The notes: a model not told the origin generated them from the sequence alone. 64,000 bases of DNA from Isochrysis galbana (GCA_018136815.1 CM030932.1:5804407-5868406); one strand, 5' to 3'. Shown: positions 28,901 to 39,000, numbered from the stretch's first letter. Made by a program: numbers and translations.

Positions 28901-30779
28901 TCGTATCATCACCCCAATGAGATGTTGATGCAAAGACATGAGAAAGTACCTTGAGCTCTCTAATGTCGGCATCAATGCTAAATTCTACGGTTTCGCATGC
29001 GAGTGCGAATGTCTCTGCTTTCGTTGCTTCGCTAGCCGCCCCATTGTTGCGTTCGTCGAGAAAACTCAGTGCAAGGCGGACATCGAACTCCACATCATCA
29101 GACGACACCTCTTCATGCGAACTTCCACATGCGTACTCGGCACTTTGAATGGGAAAAGCTTCGCGAAGAGCTCTCAGAGCCGCGAAGCGCACACTAGCTG
29201 CTCCTGTTCGCGATGACGATTTCGCAAGGTACTCGTGCAAACGGTACTGCGCCACATGCGGTCGTGCCTCAATTCTGAGCGATGAGACCGGACAATTCCA
29301 AGTCAAGACACCGACCATTCGAGAATGCAGTAGGGCTAGAATAACATCACGACCTGCAGATTGGCAATGGGTCACGCCGGCCTCGCTTACCGTCAAGGAC
29401 AAACGGGCATCAAGCAAAGGGGCATCACGATCACACTGGAAAATGGTAGTGATCATGTATAGCTCACCAGTCTCGCGACCCAGCTCACTAGTCTCGCGCC
29501 CCAATGAAACAGCAGCGGAGAAGACGCCCAAAGAAAGCATTTGTTGTTGCGTTGTGGTCTCGTCGCTACATGCGAGGATGTGACAAACTATCCAGCATCG
29601 CAGCCGCCAACCAAGCGAGCCTCTAGGACCAATCTTGGCCTCAACTTCCACAGGAGTATTATGGGATTCATGACCAACATCACGGCTCACTTGGGTGAGA
29701 AGGGCAGCAGCAGCTCCATCCTTGATGAGACTGACCGTCACACGCCGGTGCCCAAGAGATGCTAGACGACGCAATGCACCGCACGAAATCTCACGCAGCA
29801 TGGGACTGCGTGACAGGCCTTCCGCCAGGATGGCGATGCCGCCGGAGGCAAGGAGAGCATCCACACAGCTGTCTCCGGCTGTCGCAAACGCGAGCATTGC
29901 CATCGAAACATGAAACAGCAAGGACTCATCAGAAGGCCAACGTCTTGCAGCCTCTACTGCTGCACTGAGTAAAGCTGATTCGAGCAGAGCTATACGGCAA
30001 GCCTCATTCGTCGATGGATCGATGAGCGACAAGACATCCGCACCTGCAACTTGCAGTGCACAATCTGAATTGTGCTGGCGCATCGCATCACCTATTTGTC
30101 CAATCGCTTTCGCGGCGACGAGTGCAGCCACGCCACCCTCTTGCCGTGCCAACTTTGCACATGTGAGTGCTCCCATTCGCTGCTCATCCGCGTCGGACAA
30201 GCGTCCAGCCATGCGCTGCACGCACACAGCTGCCTGTTCCATGGGAAGTGACTGGTGCGTGACCAAGGAGAGCCACTCCTGATGTAGCGACTGCTCATCC
30301 AAAGAGGTAGGCTGAGCGTGCACTGCCTCGTCATTCATGAACACCCCATCCCACCAATCATCCGTCCCAGCTTCCCGCTGCTCATCCCTACTAAATGAGT
30401 TACCGGCCGCTTTCACCAGAACGACGAGCAGAACTGTGCTGATAATACGGACTTCACCTTGTACGCTGACCTCTTCCTCTTCCACCTCAAAGCTGCACTC
30501 CTTGAGATGCACTGCTCCACGGAGCCTCGCATCGACAAGAGGCTTGGGCCAGAAGACTGGCTGTACTAGCAGCCTGGCGTGCAGAGCAGGGGGCTCTGTC
30601 CCACCGAACGTCTCGACTTCGTTGCGCCAGGCTTCTCTCTCCCCGTCACGCAGCGACACCTTGAGCTGCGCCCTCTTCATGCCTGGTAGCAGTCGCAGGC
30701 GGAGCTCAATACTCTCAGCTGTCTCCAACCAGCTGTATTGCCCAGTTTGCCCGCGCCTCTGGCGCTCCAGCCGAGCCAT
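25956..30779 (-). CDS. CS-domain and armadillo-repeat protein (1607 aa, intronless)
   Basis: A very long single-exon gene. The N-terminus MARLERQRRGQTGQYSWLET begins a CS (p23/NudC-like) domain over about residues 10-130: YSW near the start, the LPGMKRAQLKVSLRDGE strand pair, a LVDARLRGAVHLKECSFEVE segment and a charged strand. A Trp-containing acidic linker (DDWWDGVFMNDEA) follows. Then ~1400 residues of helical repeats of armadillo/HEAT type, for example LLESALLSAAVEAARRWPSD, LKEISTSSDETEIG and ALRLIALGSDACISIMVTSN, to the end SKFLIN. Such proteins act as scaffolds or co-chaperone adaptors. The specific partner is unknown. The start is the ATG at 30779; the 52 codons upstream are open but of low-complexity composition. 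Confidence 0.8.
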   Translation of the reverse strand: MARLERQRRGQTGQYSWLETAESIELRLRLLPGMKRAQLKVSLRDGEREAWRNEVETFGGTEPPALHARLLVQPVFWPKPLVDARLRGAVHLKECSFEVEEEEVSVQGEVRIISTVLLVVLVKAAGNSFSRDEQREAGTDDWWDGVFMNDEAVHAQPTSLDEQSLHQEWLSLVTHQSLPMEQAAVCVQRMAGRLSDADEQRMGALTCAKLARQEGGVAALVAAKAIGQIGDAMRQHNSDCALQVAGADVLSLIDPSTNEACRIALLESALLSAAVEAARRWPSDESLLFHVSMAMLAFATAGDSCVDALLASGGIAILAEGLSRSPMLREISCGALRRLASLGHRRVTVSLIKDGAAAALLTQVSRDVGHESHNTPVEVEAKIGPRGSLGWRLRCWIVCHILACSDETTTQQQMLSLGVFSAAVSLGRETSELGRETGELYMITTIFQCDRDAPLLDARLSLTVSEAGVTHCQSAGRDVILALLHSRMVGVLTWNCPVSSLRIEARPHVAQYRLHEYLAKSSSRTGAASVRFAALRALREAFPIQSAEYACGSSHEEVSSDDVEFDVRLALSFLDERNNGAASEATKAETFALACETVEFSIDADIRELKVLSHVFASTSHWGDDTTATESVAAFKAVRESVELMVSEASKVVSKPGSTSSLFEQEISEALDLLVTMSSSHGPWRHALCRHGAHAKVVSFLRRHHNHGRRCALACGVIAQLSCSRQEQAALARAEAPALLVEIYDEAVMGVDSSSAQTMADISTTLSNMALNGSRESLLLVGAEEALDSAREDTAPLSNMDLVALVERMRKAPHSAACQLLGCRRLCELLSSSPKKNEESMLVTSAARAERARREGMELAEVPVPRPTAKEFLENGVVPIALQVIERHSQVSAVLSMAIDVISQLVLSEPSTLALVHLAGGVTTLLSVLKEISTSSDETEIGSDGAKVLLAVCRALHHLCATQAALLGSNACEGKTFIHVDVAGPMLLHVIAMSCTSTFPAATVSNDVGPATAAFHAKAALSWLSLDQSGWSRILQDLDDAESPSLRRAADVALEVPLGADLNCLPFADVVSLIRNHGTHRRLVQDGVNALCKGFVLGSLTPALVVDLHVIPVLLDVLKQHSPSASCLEAVMSMLSELTANQRMRPIVLRTDVLSCIWPLLANHESGAHVPIAPSIFLHGCRILRDAVHQHVEDRVLRQRGGKLGVDEGEGWLAVAENKRVGLLEAALPVLLKVIGAQEPNELAALSPCLSALRALSSTPDGAQRLLDAGVLRLAVGLSVVSWPKDATHHMLIDVMHLIRGLLCVSGLPNVSEGDDHHKPSAATFEGPALKGLHVEIPALVRWCASWCDVSTSNDAHPNKESDATDSKRAVEADRRGDSDTSVAALPTTTICFLSTLLIWETYTFSPISVSDSVDGCCSKTSVNALQLLLARMKLHRALESAQFAGCTAIAVCADRPEFRETLACCGAIKTLLFAMRSHIRSEDVQASAMRALRLIALGSDACISIMVTSNAVAMLSAVLKRYDNHRTIPSNGCGCLGDIILRSADGKMAFVKDKDGTEALVGALRGCCAQDEAFLRGKDALQALAKSDPALVKRIERANGSKFLIN

Positions 30780-31273
30780 CACGCGCAGTGTATAGCCGCG
30801 GGGACGAGCGGGAGTTCGCGTCGCCGAGCTGGAAGCCGGCCAAGGAGAGGGTGGGAGATGGAAAGGCGAGAGGCGGCCGGCAGCGCGTGAGGCGCGGCTG
30901 CGCAGGGGCCTCTCGCGATTGGAGCCACCACACACCTCGCCTTCGCCCCCTCTCCAAAGGAGTAAAAATTGTGATTCACACCTAGGAAAGGTCAGCGGTG
31001 CGCGTGGATGCGCATTGCCCCCATCAATTTACATGATGTACTATTACTACTACTACAAGTTACGGGCAAAAAATGGTCAGTTCACCCTTTTTAGGATGTG
31101 TGTGCAGTGTTTCGGGCTGGTCGGAGTTCCACGCACCATGCGTTTCGTCTTGTTCGACCTCCAAGGTTGACCCGCGGGGGGGGCCATATTGTGAGAGGGG
31201 GTCCCAGGATCCTACGACGCCATTGTTTTCGTAGGACACGATCCTAATGTAGGACGGAACTTTTTAACCGTTA
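30780..31273. other. Intergenic between the convergent-side ends of two minus-strand genes
   Basis: Promoter side of the armadillo gene and 3' flank of TruA. It includes a 'tactattactactactac' microsatellite and a G8 run. No gene. Confidence 0.4.
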
Positions 31274-33071
31274 TCAAGCGCGGTCTTCACTCAAATCTGC
31301 CTTCTCTTGTTGAATAGCTACGATGGGCCTTGGAGGAGGCGGGCCATGCGTTTTCTCAAGGAAGTTCAAGTAGTACTCATACGGTTGCTTGGACTCTATC
31401 AAGCCCTCGCCGAAAGCATTCCGCAGCTGTCTCAGCATGGCAAAACTGCGGTCTCCCGGCAGTAGCCCGAAATGGACACAAATTTGCACGAATAACCCTC
31501 CCGGCAGCTCATTTTTTCGTTCTTTGTTCTCGCGCTTGTGATAATTGTCATCAATCTCAACCACCATTCCAGCCACAGCTGCTTTAGTTGTGGTCACATC
31601 ATCGGCTGACGATGACTCTTCGGACACGAGCTCCTTTCCTTGCATCGATGCCTGCCTGCCTTCTCTCTGCCTTGTTGTGCTCTCGAAGAGGTTAGCATTG
31701 ATCCGTCGTAGCTTATCGTAGTCCTCTAGTGTGTATTGCCTTGATCCGCAGAATTGCTCATGCATATGATTTGTGAAGCGAACCATGGAATTCTCGGCTT
31801 GCAAGCGTTCGTGAATGTGAGGATACAGCATGTTCTCCTTGAATCGTTCAGCACAGGCGTGGGCTTCCGGGGAGAACTGAAGTTCATATTCGCCTTTAGC
31901 TATGTTGAACCATCGCACCTGAAAGAGGCCACGCAAGGTCATCGTTTCTCTTGGCCCCATCAAGCCCAGAATAGTTGCCAAACAAGTGCGGGCCAGCCTG
32001 GTGTCGGGATCACATTAGCGTGCCAGTTACCTCATCGAGGAGCAAACCGGTGGCCGGCGCTAACGGGGAAATGTTGATTTCCAGCGGCGATCTGAGAGCC
32101 AGTGGTAGAATATCGTGTGGCACGAGCCCATGCGCAATGGCTAATCCGGTTCCAACCATGTGCCGGATTTGGTGAAGCATAAAGGAAACACCACTGATCT
32201 CTAAAACGAGATAATCTTCGCCCTTAACGGTCAGCGTGCGACGAACCCCACATCGCATTACTGAACGGTATGCAACAGATTGTCGTGGCCTCGGATCGAG
32301 TGCGAGAGGCCAAGATTCGCCATCATATTCCCATTGCCCTGCCTGTCTACGGAGTCCTGAACAGAAATTGTGGACTTTCTGGGACCCCTCGAACTCTCTC
32401 ATTACAGCGTCAAAATCAGATACCGTCATTCCATCCAGCATTGATCGGGGTAGTAAATACTCGTAGGTGCGGCTTGAGGCGCACTCTCGCGAGTCAAAGC
32501 TTTTGCGGACAGTAGCTCCGCCAAACAGTCGAACCTCAGGAGGCAAACGCGCATTGATCGCTTCAAGGGCCTCTATAGTAAGCTGCATCCGCTGGCCGAC
32601 GCCGCCATCATCACACTCACCGACGCCAAAAGGCTCGACTTGCGAGTCAAGCGTCTCCATCTTGAACGAGACTGAGGCCCGGGCCGCATGCACACCCTTG
32701 TCGGTGCGGCTGGCAAGCGACCATTTGGTGCGTGTAAGAGGGGAAAAATTGGTGTGTAGGATCGCGCCAGAATGCAGCAGGCCTTGCCTCAGAACATCAG
32801 ATATGGTCGGTTGTCCAGGAGTACCTTCAGCTCGCTGAGATTGCAGTCCGAAGTACCCCGTTCCTTGGTAGCCAAAGAGCAGCGCCATGTGCCTCTTCTT
32901 GGTCTGGCTCGGCTCACCACTCCCTTCGCGAATCCCGCCGAGCACATGACCGCCGCGGCTGTTTGGCTTGCTCGGGGTGAGCCAGCCGCATGCGGAGAGC
33001 GGCGCCCGATAAAGCAGGCCGCCCGTATGCGAGGCGAGCAGGGGCGCACCCGCAGCCCACCCGACGACCAT
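31274..33071 (-). CDS. tRNA pseudouridine synthase, TruA family, with C-terminal extension
   Basis: Isomerises uridine to pseudouridine in tRNA (TruA/Pus1/Pus3 family). Exon 1 is 33071-32031 and exon 2 is 31918-31274 (GT-AG, phase 0), giving 561 residues. The joined reading PLAPATGLLLDEV-RWFNIA is the family's typical C-terminal strand, which supports the splice. Catalytic motif SLASRTDKGVHAARAS holds the essential Asp. Also LLFGYQGTGYFGLQ, CASSRTYEYLLP, VSFMLHQIRHMVG. The first ~50 residues (MVVGWAAGAPLLASHTGG) look like an organelle-targeting extension. About 170 residues follow the normal end (KENMLYPHIHERLQ ... HGPPPPRPIVAIQQ), which is unusual. The ATG at 33071 is chosen as nearest to the conserved region; a longer open frame exists. 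Confidence 0.9.
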
Positions 33072-33241
33072 CTCTCCTCTCGCCTCTCGCGCGGAGCAGC
33101 GCGGAGCAGCGCGTCCCTCGGCTCTCTTCTTTAACCCTAGTACATGCCTCAAACCCCCTAAAAAGGGGGCTGTGTCTAGCCTGAGTTGTTTTGTAGGAGT
33201 GGTTCTATTCCTCCGGAGTACGGTGTGGCAACGTGGTATCG

Positions 33242-33454
33242 TCACCGACTCGTTTCGCTAGCTAGCCTCCAATGGTTACTCTGATCTACACCGCTCTTCT
33301 CACAGTCACTGGGCCCAATATAGGCTGGGCCAAACATGGTACCCCATAACAGCGAACCCATAAGTTGCAGGTAGGACTTAGATCGCATACGAGACCTGTC
33401 GACGTCTGAGTTAGCTCCCGATAGCTTGTGAAATTCTTCAATTCGCCCAGACAT
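33242..33454 (-). pseudogene. Copia reverse-transcriptase fragment, inverted relative to its neighbour
   Basis: The minus-strand reading contains HKLSGANSDVDRSRMRSKSY then LQLMGSLLWGTMFGPAYIGP, the Copia segment just before the [RPDI] motif. It directly abuts, in opposite orientation, the continuing Copia sequence at 33455. Fragment only. Confidence 0.6.
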
Positions 33455-33990
33455 CTCGTTTCATGTCTCTTTTCTTTGCCAGTTTATGCAGGACCCGTCT
33501 CCCCAAAATTATGACGCCGCCCTCAGTGTTGTCAGCTATCTTCATCACACCAAAAACCTTGGGCTCACCTACGAGGGATCAAAAGGGACTCTGGAAGTAT
33601 ATGCCGACTCATCTTGGGGCTCTTTAGCCAAACCCTTTGCCGGCTACACCATCAAGTATGGGGGAGCATCGATTTCATACCAATCCAAGAAACTCAAGCT
33701 AGTCGCCCAATCATCTGCTGAAGCTGAAACCGCTGTATATGCGCTAGCCGCTCGGAACCTTCAATTTACTCTCCATCTGTTTGAATTTCTTGACAACCCC
33801 CAGCAACTTCCAATCCGCATCTTCACTGACAACTCAGCGACTCGTGACTCGATCAAGAACCCCGGAGTAACGGCTCGTACTCGCCACTATGTTCTATGTT
33901 CGCTGGCTGCTATATGCTCGAGAACAATTTCTCCATCACATCTCTGTCCCACACTGGTCATCTGCTTCATTGGTGAGAGCTAAGAAGATC
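33455..33990 (+). pseudogene. Copia RT end and RNase H, frameshifted
   Basis: Reads ISFHVSFLCQFMQDPSPQNY, then RNase H with catalytic acids in YADSSW, SSAEAE and TDNSAT, and TARTRHYV. Near 33890 a frameshift moves to FYVRWLLYAREQFLHHISVP, the normal continuation. No LTR is visible. It is a dead remnant. Confidence 0.8.
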
Positions 33991-34027
33991 CTAGAACTCT
34001 CATGTCGCAATGTCCCGCAGAAGGTTT

Positions 34028-34396
34028 CGGTGAAGTCGACCCTGTGGCAGGTATCGGGGGGCGCAGTCATTTATTTCTTGAAGGACTGCTCGCGGCGCGA
34101 GCTGTAAGGGCCGTTCTGCTTCTCGACGAGAGGTCCCTCCCCCCCCCCGGTGTTTTCCCCCGGTGGGTCGCCCGACGTAGGTCGGTCCGCCCCACTGGGT
34201 TTTCCCCCATTGTAACTTGTGGGGAGTTATAATGGGAGCCGGGGGTTTGCGAGGGGGGAGATTTGTAGGGATGCATATGTGTATGTGTCTGTACCATCAC
34301 TCCAAGGCGTGCGGGCAAGTGCGCTGAGGGGTGTCGCGTGATAGTACCGGGCTAGTGGGAGTAGTGGTACTAACGCTCAGTTGTTTTATTATTAAA
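34028..34396 (+). mobile_element. Element B copy, about 370 bp
   Basis: From 'gtggcaggtatcggggggcg' to 'gctcagttgttttattatt', collinear with 52050-52415. It contains 'gctcgcggcgcgagctgtaa' (a hairpin CTCGCG/CGCGAG), a GTCGCCCGAC block, and the terminal 'taccgggctagtgggagtag'. Non-coding. Confidence 0.7.
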
Positions 34397-34439
34397 ATGT
34401 GGAGGAGGAGGTCGCCCTGAACGACTCGGACGAGAAGTC

Positions 34440-34845
34440 GCGTTCCGTCAAAAGAGGGCCAGGTGATCGTTTTGTTTTCACAGCGCTAGTACAGGCGCAA
34501 GGACGCGGCGCGCAGAGCGCGCACCATTCGATTGATCGAGTGAGGTATCACCGTTTAGCTTGTTTTCTTTTTCCGGTAGGAATGTCTGAACAATTCCTCC
34601 AATGAGTAGTATTATTACAACGATGAACATGATACCCATGGGTACAATGCCTAATGCTACCACGGCATGTCGCGTCTTTCATTTTGTTTTCAGTGAGACA
34701 AGGACGCGGCGCGTGCGCATAACAACTTCCCCCCCCCCCGGTAACCCTCAATTACGCAGACCGAGTTTTCATCTTCTTCGTCTTTTTCTCACACCCCTCC
34801 TCCTCGATCCTATTGTCAATGTCGTTCTCCTGGCCCCCCGCGCGT
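34440..34845 (-). mobile_element. Repeated module D with membrane peptide, copy 2
   Basis: The minus strand encodes DIDNRIEEEGCEKKTKKMKT-RSA-stop, and after a G-run a hydrophobic frame MGIMFIVVIILLIGGIVQTF then LPEKEN. Its order and spacing match 22108-22470. It ends at 'gatcacctggccctcttttgacgga'. Confidence 0.5.
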
Positions 34846-35175
34846 GGCGGTCTATTTTCTATTTTGGGAGATTCAGGCGGGCGCTCACGGGAGGGAATCA
34901 GAGTGGTGAATGTGGGGCGCATCACTCTTAGAAACGCGGAGCTTCCGCGACGTCCGATCGCGCGCGATCGGCCGAAGAATGGCCTGGAGATGGTGGCCAT
35001 GCAGAGCCCAGAGCTCTCGCGAGCAGGATGGGGGGTGGGGGGTCACTAGTAGCTCGCACGCTGGTTCTTAAGGGTCGCACACACTCGTACTAACCCATCC
35101 TGGCCCCTCGCACCGCAGGTATCGTTCGATTCGATCCGGCCCGACGGCCAGGAGGGGCCAAGGCCATGCCCCAGC
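34846..35175 (-). repeat. Element G copy with palindrome
   Basis: Inverted copy of 43312-43617. It carries the perfect 16-nt palindrome CGATCGCGCGCGATCG and a short shared reading VGPDRIE..LRCEG.GWV.TSVCDP before the same stop. Non-functional alone. Confidence 0.65.
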
Positions 35176-35289
35176 CTCACCTGCCCCCTTAGCTGCGCTC
35201 CCAAGCCCCTGCAGGCCTCCTGGGGACCTGAAGCTGAAGAGGGGCCGCAGGCGCGCGCCATGGGCCAGAGCCGCAGGGAAGAGAGATCG

Positions 35290-36045
35290 TTTTTCGTCTA
35301 TCTCGATGTCTACTTTTATGCACCTTCCTTTTATGATTTCCACTACGGAGTCTACTCTAGGGATCACTCTGGCGCACGCGTCGCGAATCGCAATCGCGAC
35401 TCCGCTTGCCGGGTCCGCTAGCTCTCTAGCTCTCCCGGCGAGGCAATCTAGTGCCAGCCTAGTAGGTTCGCCGTTCTGTGCGAGCGGTGATGCGAGCAAT
35501 CTTCGTATGCGTGCAGCTCTTGTAGGAGAAGTATGTCTACGCCCGCCTTACGCGCTCGGGACAGCATCGCGGCAAGTTTGCCGCCTTTGGTGCCGTTAAT
35601 GTTGTATGTCGCGACTCTGACCGGTCCCTCACCTGGGTATCCGAGGGTGGAGTCAAAGGTGAGCCTGGGGTGCGGCGGCTGGGCCGCATCACGGCCTATT
35701 GCATATATTTTGGCGAGTAGGGCCGCCGCGCACTCTGGATGGAGGAAGAGGCACGTCGGGCCGTTAAGGCAGACTCCCGCGGCATCTTTTTGTGGGGATG
35801 GGGATGGAGATGGCAGCGGATCGTGCGCACTTGTTGTCTATCCATGCTCCGGGAATCTCATGGGAGAGGTTGCAGCGTACCCCGCGCTTGTTGCGCGGGC
35901 AAAGGCCTTGCGTGAAGCGGGCGCATCGCTTGGGAGGGGCCTTGCCGAGCGCCTCGTGGGCCGATTTAGGGCGAGGAGTGGAGCGAAAGGGAGAGTAGTG
36001 GTAGAGGTATCTAGGCGTGGCGACGCGACCGCGGGTGGAAGCGAG
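35290..36045 (-). pseudogene. LINE 5' coding fragment: CCCH fingers and EEP endonuclease
   Basis: Minus strand, in order: a CCCH-type finger RCARFTQGLCPRNKRGVRCN-LSH; after a frameshift a second one, C-LNGPT-C-LFL-H; then RLTFDSTLGYPGEGPVRVAT and YNINGTKGGKLAAMLSRARK, the start of an exonuclease-endonuclease-phosphatase domain (catalytic N in YNINGT, E in LLLQELHA). Another frameshift near 35510 leads to GVAIAIRDACARVIPR and KVDIEIDEK. It is truncated at about 35290 by GC-rich repeat. This is the N-terminal half expected of a LINE ORF; whether it belongs to the same family as 2809-4365 is inference. Confidence 0.65.
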
Positions 36046-36616
36046 TCGATAGTAGCATAGCGGGCACCTTCAAGAATGTTTTTTTCTAATGAACGTTGAG
36101 GGGAGGAATTGAGAGAGGGAGGGGCTCGTGTCCCGGTAGGTGCAATGAGTAGTGATGAGTGAACTAAGTATAAACTGAGTTGCAACTTGCAACAAGACAA
36201 AGCGCAAGAGACAAGATTAGAGAGTAGGCTCCCTAAAAATCAACTTATAGCTAGCATGTTCAGGGATGGCACGCAGAGGTGGGTGAGGCTTGTGGCGCGG
36301 TGCAACGGTATCCTCACCCCTGCATGTATTGAAAGTCCAATCTTCTGGTAAGAGTACCCTAGCCACCATAGGTGCTGCGGTGGCGCTTACCAACTCTCAA
36401 GTGTCAAATGCTGAGTCACAAACACAAGGCGAGACGACGCGGCATTTTCAGTGCACCATTCATTGAGTGTGGGCTCTTCCAGCACCTGTGCGCCCTTGTC
36501 TTTCCGGATGGTTGTCTCGATGAAGAATACTCCCCTCCGGCCGTCCATGGAGGGGTGTGGGGGAGGATATAAATCTACATTTGTCCGCTTGGCATCATGT
36601 TTCACAAACGGAGAGC
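36046..36616. other. Intergenic with retroposon-like end
   Basis: 'agtagcatagcgggcacctt' matches 8290-8320. 'gtgaactaagtataaactga' (36160) is a retroposon terminus in reverse orientation. No gene. Confidence 0.4.
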
Positions 36617-37481
36617 TCATTTCTCCGGCTTCTTGATGCCGGGCACCGACTCGAGGTATTCGACAAAAGCGGTGTACCTGTTGAGGACCAATTGGCAGAC
36701 TAAGCTTCTCAAAGTCCCCGATCGACTGCACCAAAGCAGGGACATGCCATCAGAAAGTTATTGAGCAACACTTGCCTATGCTCACCTCTTCAGGAGCCTC
36801 GTCTTCTCCGCTGCGTCTGCAAACTCCTCGCCCAGGTGATTGATATTTTCTTGGATGCGCTTCTGCTTGTACAAAGCAAGTTCAAGAGGAGTGACACGCT
36901 GCCGGCTAATTTTGTTCTTACGGCATCCTGCTTCAATCAGGAGCTTTGCGATCTGTGTATGCCCACCTGCTGCTGCCCAGCTGAGCGCAAGAGGAAGGCG
37001 TATGAATGTGAGCGACGCCTTCGCTCCACAGGACGTCTCACACGCATATTACAAGCCCTACTTTCACAAATTATGATTTTGCAAGCCGAGGGCAGCGGGC
37101 ATGGACTCACTGAAGGGCAGTCATCTTGAATGTGTCACTTACGAGTGAGGTGTCTGCTTTCGCGTCGAGGAGTACCTTGACAACCGGCACCTTTTCGACA
37201 CCCCCACCACTCATGACTGCGAGATGGATACAAGCCTCTCCGTTCTTATCAAATGCGTTCACGTCCGCCCCTGCCTCGATCAGCATCTTTGCGCACTCTG
37301 CCATCTTGTCAGCCTCGGCCTCATCCTCTGCACGCCGGCGCACTAGCATGATGAGCGGTGTCTGGTCTAGGCTGTCCACCTCGGCGACGGAGGCGCTACT
37401 AGCGAGCAGCTCCTTTACCTTGCCGGGCTCGGCCTTGTGCGCCGCCTCGTGCAGTGGCGTCTTGAACTCGATGAGGTCCAT
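36617..37481 (-). CDS. Ankyrin-repeat protein (224 aa, three exons)
   Basis: Exons 37481-37111, 36980-36786 and 36725-36617 (GT-AG) join without frame loss. The first junction rebuilds KMTAL-HWAAAGGHTQIAKL, the canonical ankyrin TALHxAAxxGH, which validates the splice. Start MDLIEFKTPLHEAAHKAEPG. About five ankyrin repeats follow (TPLHEAA, TPLIMLVRR, ACIHLAVMSG, TALHWAAAGG, TPLELALYK), then a helical tail GEEFADAAEKTRLLK and RYTAFVEYLESVPGIKKPEK. These are protein-binding repeats; the partner is unknown. Probably soluble: no signal or membrane segment. Confidence 0.85.
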
Positions 37482-37886
37482 TGTGTGGGGACGAGGGCGC
37501 GGCCTGGCGTGGCCCCGATCTGGAGGGGAGGGGAGCGGGCGGAGCTTCTCGAAATTTGTTTTATCAAGGAGGTTTGTGGCACTTTGGGTCGGCGTTAGAA
37601 CTTATAGCGTCGTAGGACGGACATCTTGTTAGCTAGCTTTCTATCGCGGTGGTGCCCATGAGGCAACCACCGCGGCTTGGGCGAGGCAGAGCGCCATCAC
37701 CGAACCCATCGCCGACCCTATATCGCAGGATAAGATTCTCACTACATTCCCGCGCACGCACATTCTGTCGCATTCGCGATGTCTCAGAGGCAAACAAAAA
37801 GAAATAACAGTAAAGAAATACAGTAAAAAGTAAAAAAGAACAGAGGAAGAAAGAAGAAGAAGAGTGAAAGAAAGAAGAGAAAAAAA
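37482..37886. other. Intergenic, partial repeats
   Basis: Promoter side of the ankyrin gene. 37590-37640 shares 'agcgtcgta...catcttgttagct' with 8975-9010. A-rich 'aaagaa' stretch at 37795-37890. Confidence 0.4.
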
Positions 37887-38330
37887 ACATCTGAAGATTC
37901 TGGGCTACACACCTACTGTCTACTGGGCTATCCATCTCTACTGCCAACGCCCTTATCTTCCCTCCCTCCACCTCTTCCCCTGCCCCCCTTCTTTCCTTTT
38001 TCTTTGGTTTCCGGGGTCCGGCCTCGGTGCACTACCTGAGGCCTGGTTTGGAGTGTGGGGTCCGGGCAGGCCTTTTGGTCTTTAGCTCTGGTAGGTCGTG
38101 TCCTCCTGGCCACGTTTTGGTGATTGGGTCCCGCCTAGATCGCGTTGTCTCTAGTGGCGCCCTCCCTTGTCCCTTGCTCGTTATACGTTATACCAGTGGT
38201 TTACTCGTTTCCGTTGCTTCGCTCCTTGGCCTCTTCGACAGCGTGTGCGATCCCCAGCTTGATGGCTAGCTCCACTAGCTCCTCGCTGGGTTTAAGCCCA
38301 CCCTTGTCGCCTATGTGAAATACGGGTCAA
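37887..38330 (-). mobile_element. 5'-truncated LINE copy (3' end only)
   Basis: The + strand starts 'aaaaaaaacatctgaagattctgggctacacac', the reverse of the LINE 3' end, and follows 45420-45840 through 'ggctagctccactagctcct'. The element stops abruptly at a retroposon start, so only 3'UTR and a few codons remain. Confidence 0.75.
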
Positions 38331-38815
38331 CTAAGTTTATACTTGGTCGCGATGGAGCGCGCCGGCGCGACTAACTGCTTTGGCGTCTTTGGGCTAGGCG
38401 CTCGAGCGCTCGACCGCACCTCGCCAAGTCCGATCGGAGGCCTCCACCCTTATCAGTGATAAGCCCCGAATCTCATACTGAGGACTCGTCCAAAATTGGT
38501 CCACCCCCTAGCCCAGTCGGTCGGCTCGGGCCAAGTCCGCTCGACCATCCGCTCGCTCGCCCCCATCGGTATCTTCACACTAGAAGTATGAATTCGAGAT
38601 CCCAGTGTCGCAAGAATCTGGATCCGTACTGCTACGCGACTACTCTTAAAAAGAGATGTACCGCAGGGGGCCCCACACTCAGATACCGCGCGGGGGGCCC
38701 TGGCCCCCTGGCCCATTATAAACTTATACCACCTCGGCATATATACTCGAGACGCGATCAGCGTCCTCAAGGAGGACTAGGCATGTACGAGGGTTAAAAG
38801 GTTTTTTTCGGTCGA
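38331..38815 (+). mobile_element. Diverged retroposon-like element
   Basis: Starts 'caactaagtttatacttggt' like retroposon copy 1 and ends 'ggttaaaaggttttttt' like its 3' tail. The 480-bp interior is different from the standard core. No clear target duplication. Confidence 0.45.
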
Positions 38816-39000
38816 GATTTCTTTATTTGAGCCGAACCCCAGATTTTACCCATAAAAGCTCAAAAGCCTGGCGTATGCCAAGGCCTAGCCGTGTCGCTCC
38901 CACGTTGCCGAATGCCAAAGCCCCGCGCGGCCCGCGAAGTCTCTCTCGTCTCTTCACAGTCACAGTTTCCTGCGTGTGAACAAATAATCGCAGTGACCGG

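Noticed and set aside
31274-31981. Independent 235-aa gene downstream of TruA
   Set aside because: Its frame is the second exon of TruA; the splice restores the conserved C-terminal strand, and the ORF's nominal start is a TTG in the intron.
38331-38815. Calling this a full retroposon with target duplication
   Set aside because: Both ends look right but no direct repeat flanks it and the interior differs.
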